Of a DNA stretch of 64,000 nucleotides, positions 45,077 to 52,909 are shown piece after piece (within the stretch, counting starts at the first letter, position 1; each line of letters opens with the position of its first letter). The translations under genes and the position numbers were made by a program. The notes below the pieces were generated by a model. The model worked only from the letters and a program-made list of their open reading frames with translations. It ran no database searches and was not told the origin of the DNA. The stretch is from Cyclobacteriaceae bacterium (GTDB taxonomy: Bacteria; Bacteroidota; Bacteroidia; Cytophagales; Cyclobacteriaceae), in assembly GCA_026129485.1 (NCBI GenBank), contig JAHCHY010000012.1, forward strand, positions 1 through 64,000, given 5' to 3'.

Positions 45077-45435
45077 TCAGGCTTCGTATTTTCGCTGCCG
45101 CATACCATCAAATTCAATTACCGTAAAGGCATTTTCAAATTTTAGGTTTTTAGAGTCCATTAAATCCAGAAGTATTTTTGCTGCTGATTCTGGATTGTCT
45201 CCTTTAAACCTATAGAAAACTACTGCGGGAGGATTACTTGCTTCTGATTTGAAAATTATTTCTCGTAATCTTTATCAAAGGTCAAGACAACAGAAGAAGT
45301 CTTTTGAGCAAGGGAGATTACTTCAACATCTGAGATGCCAGGATGACTTTGCAAAATGCTAAGCACCTCAAAGCCTTTGCTTCTTAAAGTCTGGATGCTT
45401 GGGAATGGAAAATTTTCGTTGGCCAGAAAGCGCAT
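45077..45435 (-). pseudogene. DUF5615 PIN-like toxin, broken by a 1-nt deletion
   Basis: The frame from the ATG at 45435 reads MRFLANENFPFPSIQTLRSKG, then SILQSHPGISDVEV, then VVLTFDKDYEK, and stops at 45256 after 59 residues. One base further on, the other frame continues with IIFKSEASNPPAVVFYRFKGDNPES and so on to EFDGMRQRKYEA, stopping at 45077. Adding one base (G) to GAGAAATA would restore DYGEIIF, the family sequence. So this is a DUF5615 toxin with a single-nucleotide deletion near 45258, or a sequencing error. It overlaps the antitoxin gene by one base (TGATG), the same layout as 20480-21036. Confidence 0.85.
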
Positions 45436-45671
45436 CAGGCCGATTTAGGAATTGGAAAATAAAGCTCAGTTTCCATACATTCCTTCAGGTACCCGAACAC
45501 GGCTTTAAGGTCTTCCCGTGTAAGCTTGGGATAGCTTTCGAAAATCATACTCTCAGTCCAGCCATTTGCCATTAACTCTAATATCAGCTCAACTGAAATT
45601 CGGGTTCCTTTAATAGTAGGTTTCCCCAGCAAAATGGAGGTATCAGAGATAATGTGATTTCGCCAATTCAT
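45435..45671 (-). CDS. DUF433 antitoxin-like protein
   Basis: The protein is 78 residues from the ATG at 45671, with NWRNHIISDTSILLGKPTIKGTRISVELI as the family signature. WTESMIFESYPKLTREDLKAVFGYLKECME follows. An upstream ATG at 45695 would add eight residues (MNFLVYLK). The chosen start matches family members. It remains intact while its toxin partner is frameshifted, as is often seen for decaying toxin-antitoxin loci. Confidence 0.85.
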   Translation of the reverse strand: MNWRNHIISDTSILLGKPTIKGTRISVELILELMANGWTESMIFESYPKLTREDLKAVFGYLKECMETELYFPIPKSA

Positions 45672-45737
45672 CTTCAAATATACTAAGAAATTCATTTAGT
45701 GAATAGTGGCATCCGTAAAGGTCTTACCATATCTTCT

Positions 45738-45745
45738 TACCTTTG
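45738..45745 (+). promoter_or_regulatory. Candidate -7 box for the Gfo/Idh/MocA gene
   Basis: TACCTTTG matches TAnnTTTG and ends 19 nt before the start codon at 45765. The -33 box is not clear. Confidence 0.4.
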
Positions 45746-45764
45746 AATCAGAAAATCAACTGTT

Positions 45765-46754
45765 ATGAAAAAAATCCGTTGGGGTATTTTAGGATGCGGG
45801 CGTATTGCGCGCAAGTTTGCGTCTGATCTTCGATTGGTGAATGATGCAGAGTTGATTGCATTAGGTGCACGCGAATTAAGCACAGCACAAATTTTTTCTA
45901 AAGATTTCCCGGCCAAATATGTTCATGGCAGCTACGAAGCATTGGTAAACAATCCTGAAGTAGATGTAATTTATATAGCCACACCTCATGGCTTGCATCA
46001 TGAGCACGTGTTATTATGCCTTAAGCACAAAAAGGCGGTGCTATGCGAAAAGGCGTTTGCGCTCAATTACAAACAGGCCAGTGAAATGATCGCTTTCGCG
46101 AAAACGCAAGGTGTGTTTTTGATGGAAGCCTTCTGGACGCGTTTTCTTCCGCATTATGTAAAGGCAAAGCAGCTTATTGCCGATGGTAAAGTAGGCCAGG
46201 TAGAATATTTCTATGGTGAGTTTGGATTTAAGCCCGCCCACCCGGTAGCGCCACGCTTGTACGATCCGGCTCTTGGAGGCGGTGCCCTGTTGGATATTGG
46301 TGTGTATCCGGTTTTTATGGCGTTGGATTTTTTGGGCAAACCTGATCAGATTGATGCGGCCATGACCCCGGCACATACCGGTGTAGATGAGCAGTGCGCC
46401 ATTCGCTTCCGGTATAAGAATGGAGCATTGGCCAACCTGTTTTGCACATTAGCTTCCAACCTGGCATCGGGTGGTGATATAGGCGGTACCGAAGGGCGCA
46501 TTCGCTTTACACACCGTATGCATGGCCCCACCACGCAGGTAGAATATTATCCGGGCCCGGTGGATACGCGCGAAATAATACCTTTTGAGAAAGCAAAGGG
46601 CAACGGATACGAATATGAGATTCGTCATGTAAATGAATGTTTGCAAAACAACCTGAAAGAGAGCCCGGTGCTTACGCATGAGCTTACCTTGCTGCTCATG
46701 CAAACGTTAGATGCTATCCGCGCTAAAGCGGGTATTCGTTATGCCGTTGATTAA
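45765..46754 (+). CDS. Gfo/Idh/MocA family oxidoreductase
   Basis: The 329-residue NAD(P)-dependent enzyme has a Rossmann domain beginning KIRWGILGCGRIARKFASDL. VDVIYIATPHGLHHEHVLLCLKHKKAVLCEKAFALN includes the conserved Glu-Lys pair. The C-terminal alpha/beta domain carries FPAHPVAP-like (GFKPAHPVAPRLYDPALGGGALLDIGVYPV), typical of trans-1,2-dihydrobenzene-1,2-diol/xylose dehydrogenase-like members. Substrate is likely a sugar or derivative. The gene stands alone. Confidence 0.92.
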   Translation: MKKIRWGILGCGRIARKFASDLRLVNDAELIALGARELSTAQIFSKDFPAKYVHGSYEALVNNPEVDVIYIATPHGLHHEHVLLCLKHKKAVLCEKAFALNYKQASEMIAFAKTQGVFLMEAFWTRFLPHYVKAKQLIADGKVGQVEYFYGEFGFKPAHPVAPRLYDPALGGGALLDIGVYPVFMALDFLGKPDQIDAAMTPAHTGVDEQCAIRFRYKNGALANLFCTLASNLASGGDIGGTEGRIRFTHRMHGPTTQVEYYPGPVDTREIIPFEKAKGNGYEYEIRHVNECLQNNLKESPVLTHELTLLLMQTLDAIRAKAGIRYAVD

Positions 46755-46847
46755 ATTTTTCTGCATTAAATCATGTTTTGAACGTTCGTTCGCTGAACAT
46801 TTTGCCGATTGTGTAAGGAAGATGGAATTTTTAGTCGCAATTCGCGT

Positions 46848-46855
46848 TATCTTTG
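46848..46855 (+). promoter_or_regulatory. Candidate -7 box for the desaturase gene
   Basis: TATCTTTG, exact TAnnTTTG, lies 32 nt before the start at 46888. No -33 TTG is seen at the usual spacing. Confidence 0.45.
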
Positions 46856-46887
46856 CAGTTCACTTTTACATTTAGAAATACTACCAT

Positions 46888-47874
46888 ATGGCACAGGCAG
46901 TTGTTCCCGAGGTTAGAAGAAAGCCGGTACTAAAGCAGGAGATCGCATTTTTGATGATTCACTTAATGCCTTTGGGGGCATTGTGGACAGGCGCTACTTT
47001 CTTCGATTGGATGGTTTGTATTTTCCTGTATGTGTTCCGTATGTTCTGGGTAACGGGCGGCTACCATCGCTACTTTGCGCATCGTTCGTACAGCACTTCG
47101 CGCTGGTTCCAGTTTGTAATTGCCTTTATGGCGCAAACCACCGCGCAGAAAGGCGCACTGTGGTGGGCCGCGCATCACCGTCATCATCATCGCCATAGCG
47201 ATACTCCGGCCGATCCGCACTCCATGAAAATTTACGGGTTCTGGTATTCGCACGTGGGCTGGATTGTAGGCCCTGATTTTAAAGAAACGGATTACAAGGT
47301 AATTGGTGATTATGCCAAATACCCGGAATTAGTCTGGCTGAATAAGCATTATTTAGTGCCGCCCGTTATCCTGGCCATTGCCGTTACGGCATTGGGTGCG
47401 TGGGTAAACGGAGGCAGCGTGTTGCTCATGTTTACCTCGGCCGGGCTGAGCACTTTATTTGTGGGATTCTTTTTGAGCACGATTATTTTATATCATGCTA
47501 CATTCTCCATCAATTCGATCATGCACAAAGTAGGCACGCAACGCTACGAATCGAACGATGAATCGCGCAACAGCTTGTGGCTGGCATTGCTTACAATGGG
47601 CGAAGGCTGGCACAACAATCACCATTATTATGAAGTGGCTTCGCGCCAGGGATTTTTCTGGTGGGAGATCGACATCACGTATTATATTCTTCGCGGACTG
47701 GCTGCCGTTGGCCTGATCTGGGATCTGAAAGAAGTGCCCAAGCACGTACTGCATTCAAAAAATAAAAAGGAAGCGGCTGAGCTAAAGAAAAAGTACGAAG
47801 CGCAAAATAACAGGAGCCCGGTAGCAAAATCTGAAAAAGCCAGGCAGGAAGCCGATCATGCCGAGGTGGAATAA
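46888..47874 (+). CDS. Acyl-CoA/acyl-lipid Delta9 fatty-acid desaturase
   Basis: The 328-residue integral-membrane di-iron enzyme introduces a cis double bond into saturated fatty acyl chains, controlling membrane fluidity. The three His boxes are HRYFAHRS, HRHHHRHSD (in WAAHHRHHHRHSD) and GEGWHNNHHYYE. Four hydrophobic helices lie at about 22-60 and 150-200. The C-terminus is a hydrophilic tail rich in Lys and Glu. The start fits family length. It is a single gene, convergent with the permease array. Confidence 0.95.
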   Translation: MAQAVVPEVRRKPVLKQEIAFLMIHLMPLGALWTGATFFDWMVCIFLYVFRMFWVTGGYHRYFAHRSYSTSRWFQFVIAFMAQTTAQKGALWWAAHHRHHHRHSDTPADPHSMKIYGFWYSHVGWIVGPDFKETDYKVIGDYAKYPELVWLNKHYLVPPVILAIAVTALGAWVNGGSVLLMFTSAGLSTLFVGFFLSTIILYHATFSINSIMHKVGTQRYESNDESRNSLWLALLTMGEGWHNNHHYYEVASRQGFFWWEIDITYYILRGLAAVGLIWDLKEVPKHVLHSKNKKEAAELKKKYEAQNNRSPVAKSEKARQEADHAEVE

Positions 47875-47904
47875 AGCATCTGCTTACGATTAGCCTGCTC
47901 CTCT

Positions 47905-50139
47905 TTACGCTTTAAGTACATTGGTCAGATCAGTGCGGTTCAGGCTTAAAGCCTGGAATCCGCAAAGCGCTACGATTACTCCCAAACAATACGCTAACGG
48001 GTAAACAGGATCAGTCCATTGAAACGGAGTGGTATAAACAAAGTTTCGCAGAAACTCTTTCAGAAAAATAAAAGTAACAGGAGTGAAAACCAGGATGGCA
48101 ATACCCATTTGTATGACAAACTCGCGTGCCAGTAAATGTGTAATACGTGAGGTGCCGGCTCCAAAAAGCTTGTGAATAGCAATCTGCTTTAGCTTGTCGC
48201 GCACTAAGCTTATACTTAAGCCATAGATAGCCAGGCAGGAAAGAATACCGGAAATGATCGCAAGAATTTTGGATAAAGCATTTAACCGATCCTGGTAGTG
48301 CAGCCACTCTTCAAAACGATTGTCCACAAAAGAAACCTGTGCCGGGGATTTATTATCAAATGCATGTGCCAGCACGTATAGTGTAGTGCGAATGTTAACC
48401 TCCAGTATGCGCACACATAAAAACTGATACTTAGTGTGCGATGCCACAAGATATTTCATCGGCTTTTGCGGCCGGTTAAACTTCTCGTCCATGTTTTCAA
48501 CCACACCGATTATATCGGCACTGCCGGAAAGACCAGCTGCCTGGTTGATAACGGCCATAGGCGATTCATCATTCGGTTGAAACCACCTGCCGCTATCAAC
48601 TTCTAAATTGAAAAACTCCCGGTAGCCACGGTCAACGGTCATGAAATAGAAATCTGAATTTAATTCTTTACTCTGTACCCGGTGGGGTAGCTGCGAAACG
48701 GCAATCACATCATCAATGTTCGGGTTGTTTTTCTTCCAGCCGGCCCGCAGCTCGTAAAGCCCTTCGTTTGTAAGACCTGCCGGGTACGGCATATACACCA
48801 CCTGGTAGTGGTTGCGTCCGGGTTCTTTTATCAAAGAATAGTTTACCTGCCGGCCGATTACCAATGACGCCACGATCAGGAAAATGCTTATACCTAATTG
48901 AAGAAAAGTGATTATCCTCTTGAACCGGGGAAACGTAATGGTATCTGTGCTTAGTAAACGTGTGGGTGTAGCCTTGGCGAATTTGAGTGTCATTGCCAGG
49001 GGAGCCACACCGCCCACAAGCAACAGGGCCAGGGCAATGTACACAAAAGCAAGGTTACCGCTTAGCAGCAAATTGATGGTATTGATCTGAAGGATAGGCT
49101 CGGTAAACGAGTTAAGGCCGACTAAAATTAAAATACCCAGCAGAAACGCAAGGCCGACCAGGGCAAAAGACTCCGAGGCAAACATGATCATCAATGACCA
49201 TTGGCTTGTTCCGGAAAGCTTTTTAATGGCCAGCTCTTTTGAACGATGCGGCAGCGTAAGCGTGGTAAGGTTAACAAAGCTGGTAATAGCCAGGAACAGG
49301 ATCAGCGCAGTAATGCAGAGTAAAATCAAAATGCTGTAAGCATCACCATGCCGGGCATCTTCACCGGCTACACGCGGGCCAAAGTAAATTTCCGGCAAAG
49401 GCTGGAATGAATAAGCATATAGCGGATCGTTGAGAGATTTATTTAACCGGCTTTCATAACCGGTTATCAGGCCCTGATTGATTTTACCGTAAACCCCACA
49501 GGTAGTTGTATTGAATTTTAATGCCTGAACAGACTTGTTACTGAAAGAAACAAAAAGATGAAAATTTTCATGTGTATTGGCAGGAAAATTCTGAAAGACA
49601 GCAGCGATTGTATAGGCTACTGTGTCATTCAATGCATAAAGCTTAATAGCCCGGCCTGCGCTTGCTGTTGTGCCGAAAAGCTCAAGCGAAAGCTGTTCAG
49701 AGATAAGGGCACCGTTTGCAAATCCATCAACTGAGCCATTGACGGATTTAAAATCAAAAACCGATAGCAGGGAAGTATCGGCAGCGTGCACCTTTCGTTC
49801 ATGGTAAAGCTTTGCCCCAACGGCTATGCTTAACCCGTTCATGATCTTCACGCGCGCCAGCACGATCGAGTCTTTTGGCCAGGAAGAAAATTGCCGGTAA
49901 ACAGCAGCGGGTATTTTAACGGATAGCCGGTTACCGCTGAATGCTTCGCTGTTGTTTCGTTCAAGCAAACGGAAAACAGAACGGGCATCAGGTTGAGCCC
50001 TATCATATCCGAATTCATGTAATGCGAATAACGAGATAAGTGTAGCGCTGGCTAATGCTACGGCCAGGGTAATGATCTTTAAGAAATAAACCTCGCGGTT
50101 TTTGAAAGCAATACGCAGAAAAAGCAAGAAGTGTAGCAT
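47905..50139 (-). CDS. Divergent MacB/FtsX-type permease without prefix, last gene of the array
   Basis: The 744-residue permease has the duplicated MacB/FtsX layout with helices near 20-40, 275-420 and 620-735. Its motifs are degenerate: KELAIKKLSGTSQWS and KQIAIHKLFGAGTSR in place of KEVGIRKVxG. It begins MLHFLLFLRIAFKNREVYFL with no prefix domain. Periplasmic domains are shorter than in the five upstream genes. It starts 9 nt after the stop of the 50149-52809 gene, so it is co-transcribed. It could be a partner subunit or a decaying copy. Confidence 0.85.
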   Translation of the reverse strand: MLHFLLFLRIAFKNREVYFLKIITLAVALASATLISLFALHEFGYDRAQPDARSVFRLLERNNSEAFSGNRLSVKIPAAVYRQFSSWPKDSIVLARVKIMNGLSIAVGAKLYHERKVHAADTSLLSVFDFKSVNGSVDGFANGALISEQLSLELFGTTASAGRAIKLYALNDTVAYTIAAVFQNFPANTHENFHLFVSFSNKSVQALKFNTTTCGVYGKINQGLITGYESRLNKSLNDPLYAYSFQPLPEIYFGPRVAGEDARHGDAYSILILLCITALILFLAITSFVNLTTLTLPHRSKELAIKKLSGTSQWSLMIMFASESFALVGLAFLLGILILVGLNSFTEPILQINTINLLLSGNLAFVYIALALLLVGGVAPLAMTLKFAKATPTRLLSTDTITFPRFKRIITFLQLGISIFLIVASLVIGRQVNYSLIKEPGRNHYQVVYMPYPAGLTNEGLYELRAGWKKNNPNIDDVIAVSQLPHRVQSKELNSDFYFMTVDRGYREFFNLEVDSGRWFQPNDESPMAVINQAAGLSGSADIIGVVENMDEKFNRPQKPMKYLVASHTKYQFLCVRILEVNIRTTLYVLAHAFDNKSPAQVSFVDNRFEEWLHYQDRLNALSKILAIISGILSCLAIYGLSISLVRDKLKQIAIHKLFGAGTSRITHLLAREFVIQMGIAILVFTPVTFIFLKEFLRNFVYTTPFQWTDPVYPLAYCLGVIVALCGFQALSLNRTDLTNVLKA

Positions 50140-50148
50140 AGGCAGGTT

Positions 50149-52809
50149 TTACTCGCTTCTCAAATTCTTCACAGGGTTTACCAACGCTGCGCGTACGGAC
50201 TGGTAGCTGATGGTGAGCAAGGCAATCACTACCGACAATACTCCGGTCAGCAGGAACACATCCCAACTGATTTCGGTTTTGTACGCATAGTTTTGCAGCC
50301 ATTTCGTCATCACATACCACGCAAGCGGTGCGGCAATCACAAAAGCAATGAGAACCAATTTCACAAAGTTGAAGGTAAGCAATCCAAAAATATTTTTTAA
50401 TGATGCACCCAACACTAACCGAATGCTGATCTCTTTACTGCGCTGTTCCGCCATAAACGCAGAAAGTGCAAACAGGCCGAGGCATGCCACTACAATAGCG
50501 AGCACCGAGAAGCTGGTGAAGATGCGGCCTGTGCGTTCCACATCTTTATACATCTGTGCATAGCTTTCATCCAGAAAAGCAAAACGCACGGGCTGGTTGG
50601 GAACAAACTCTTTCCATGTTTTGCTGATCGACTGAACGGCTTCCTGCATGTCGGCACTTTTTATTTTTACAGAGATAATGTCGGGGCTCGTTCCCAATCG
50701 CATCATCAACGGCTTAATGTTTTCCCGCATCGTTTCAAAATGAAAATCTTCCACTACGCCAATGATGGTATATTTATCCCCGTTATCGATAATCTTTCCA
50801 ATGGGATCAGTAAGTCCAAGCTCTTTTATCATGGCCTGGTTTACGATCGCTGCTGATAAGTCTGACGATAAGCGGGCATTAAAATCCCTGCCTTCTGTGA
50901 TCGTCATTCCCATGGTATGGATATAGTCTTCATCCACTACCCAGTTTTGCCCGCCCACACCACGGTCTGCTCCTCTTTTTCCTTCGTTGTGAAAGGTATT
51001 TCCGTTTCGTTTGGTGCCGCGTACCGGAAGGTAATCGCTGACGGAAACGCTTTTTACCTGTGGCAATTGCAGCAGCTCTTCCTTGAAAGTTTGAAGAGTA
51101 CCGCCCAATGTACTGGCTCCCTGTATCAACAACACCTGGTCTTTTTCAAAGCCGATTTTTTTATTCAGGATAAAATCCATTTGCCGGTAAGTAACAAATG
51201 TGCTCACGATAAGCACAATGGAGATCGTGAACTGAAAAACCACCAACGTACTTTGTGTGTAAGAGCTTTTGCTTCCCAATGCCAGCCTTCCCTTGATCAC
51301 TTCAATGGGTTTGAATTTGGACAAATAGAAAGAAGGATAAAGCCCTGCGAAAAAGCCAATGAGTATTGCTGCGCTGGTGAAAATGGGAATTAACCTCCAG
51401 TCGCTCCATGGAATGGTCAGTGATTTGCCTGCAAGATCATTGAACAAGGGAAGTAATGCTAAAGCCAGCATAATACCCAACACAAATGAAAGAATGCTGA
51501 GCAAGATCGATTCAGTTAAAAACTGGCTGACGAGGTTGCTGCGAAATGAGCCCACCACTTTGCGCATGCCCACTTCTTTGGCGCGGTTTGCCGAACGTGC
51601 CGTAGAAAGATTTATAAAGTTGATGCCGGCAATGATCAGAATAAAAACAGCAATACCGCCAAACAACCAGACGGTGTTCCAATCGCCATGGCTCCTTCCA
51701 TCCCTGATGTCGCCATCCAGATGAATATGGCTAACGGGTTGAAATTCCAGGTGAGCGTTTGCATTCTCTAAAAGCTCTTTTGCATTGGGCACGCCATCTT
51801 CTATCATCCTGGGCAACAGGTATTTTTCAATCGTACTCTTCGATGCTTTGGCTCCTAATTCTTTTGCATCAGCTCCTTCTTTCAGCAACAGGTAAGTCTG
51901 ATAATTGCTGCAACACCAGCTCGTTTGCTCGCCCGGCCAAAACTCGCGGTCTTTCATGGTGATCAAAAAATCAAATTGAAAATGTGTGTTTGAAGGAAAA
52001 TCTTCCATCACGCCACCTACCGTGAGCGGGTTTTTTTCATCGTTACTTAAAATCACCAGCTTGCCTATCGGGTTTTCGTTAGGGAAATATTTATCGGCTT
52101 TACGTTTGGAAAGTACAATGGTATTGGGAGCATCCAGCGCTTTGGAAGCAAGGCCATACACCATCGGTATGTCTAAAATTTCCAGCAGTTGAGGATCAAC
52201 ATACGTGAAGCCGTCATCATACGAATTATCGGGCTTATCGGCCGGCCTGAATTCTTTGCTGCCTGCACCAAAAAGTTCTGCGCTGTTGAGGCGGCCGGCC
52301 GCTTCTATTTCAGGATAATCATCCAGCAGTGATTGGGCAAACGGGGCCTGAAAATAAACCTCGCGAAGGGTTTGTCCTTTATCGGTGAACACACCCAGCA
52401 CCCTGTAGATACGATTGCCCTTGGGATAATTCTGATCGTAACTCAATTCATCGTTGATAAATAATGCAATGAGCAAACAGGCTGCAATGCCCAACGCAAA
52501 GCCCCCGATCTTGATGAATGAATATATCTTTTGCTTTAAAAGATTTCTCCACCCGATGGTAAAATAACTTTTGAACATACCGTAATTGTTTAACTGTTTA
52601 TATCCTTCTATCGGTTTAATAATACCCGGCTTGCACAACAGCAGCACATCCACTACAAAAAATAAATCTGCCTTTCGTTTGCCGGATTTGCTTAATCGCC
52701 TCTCATACACTTCCATCAGATCGCCTTCGATGTAGTCTTGCAGCTTCGGGTGGCAGTACCACCGGAAGAAGCGGAGCGGGAGTTGGGGTGGCGTTGAAGT
52801 TTCTTTCAT
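50149..52809 (-). CDS. Prefix-domain MacB/FtsX-type permease 5 of the array
   Basis: The 886-residue protein starts with the prefix PPQLPLRFFRWYCHPKLQD, YIEGDLMEVYERRLSKSGKRK and a short hydrophobic FFVVDVLLLCKPGII (about 1-65). TM1 follows near 98-120, then a MacB-like periplasmic domain, helices near 375-520, and TM5 near 525. A second periplasmic domain and three helices near 770-880 follow. The two coupling motifs are AKEVGMRKVVGSFRSN and KEISIRLVLGASLKN, and it ends NPVKNLRSE. In the linker it reads KPIEGYKQLNNYGMFKSYFTIGWRN. No ATPase is encoded beside it. Substrate is unknown; envelope stress or peptide export is the usual role of relatives. Confidence 0.88.
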   Translation of the reverse strand: MKETSTPPQLPLRFFRWYCHPKLQDYIEGDLMEVYERRLSKSGKRKADLFFVVDVLLLCKPGIIKPIEGYKQLNNYGMFKSYFTIGWRNLLKQKIYSFIKIGGFALGIAACLLIALFINDELSYDQNYPKGNRIYRVLGVFTDKGQTLREVYFQAPFAQSLLDDYPEIEAAGRLNSAELFGAGSKEFRPADKPDNSYDDGFTYVDPQLLEILDIPMVYGLASKALDAPNTIVLSKRKADKYFPNENPIGKLVILSNDEKNPLTVGGVMEDFPSNTHFQFDFLITMKDREFWPGEQTSWCCSNYQTYLLLKEGADAKELGAKASKSTIEKYLLPRMIEDGVPNAKELLENANAHLEFQPVSHIHLDGDIRDGRSHGDWNTVWLFGGIAVFILIIAGINFINLSTARSANRAKEVGMRKVVGSFRSNLVSQFLTESILLSILSFVLGIMLALALLPLFNDLAGKSLTIPWSDWRLIPIFTSAAILIGFFAGLYPSFYLSKFKPIEVIKGRLALGSKSSYTQSTLVVFQFTISIVLIVSTFVTYRQMDFILNKKIGFEKDQVLLIQGASTLGGTLQTFKEELLQLPQVKSVSVSDYLPVRGTKRNGNTFHNEGKRGADRGVGGQNWVVDEDYIHTMGMTITEGRDFNARLSSDLSAAIVNQAMIKELGLTDPIGKIIDNGDKYTIIGVVEDFHFETMRENIKPLMMRLGTSPDIISVKIKSADMQEAVQSISKTWKEFVPNQPVRFAFLDESYAQMYKDVERTGRIFTSFSVLAIVVACLGLFALSAFMAEQRSKEISIRLVLGASLKNIFGLLTFNFVKLVLIAFVIAAPLAWYVMTKWLQNYAYKTEISWDVFLLTGVLSVVIALLTISYQSVRAALVNPVKNLRSE

Positions 52810-52827
52810 AGATCCATTTTATAATCT

Positions 52828-52874
52828 GTTACCGGGTTCCAGTTACTGGTTACCGGCAACTGGAAACCGGTAAC
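52828..52874. repeat. Intergenic GTTACC/GGTAAC repeat 1 of the array
   Basis: Alternating units of GTTACCGG, CCAGTTACTGG and CCGGTAAC form a quasi-palindrome in the gap between two array genes. Similar repeats lie in four other gaps of the run. Confidence 0.7.
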
Positions 52875-52909
52875 TCATTCACTTCTCAAACTATTTTAAT
52901 AGCCGTAGC

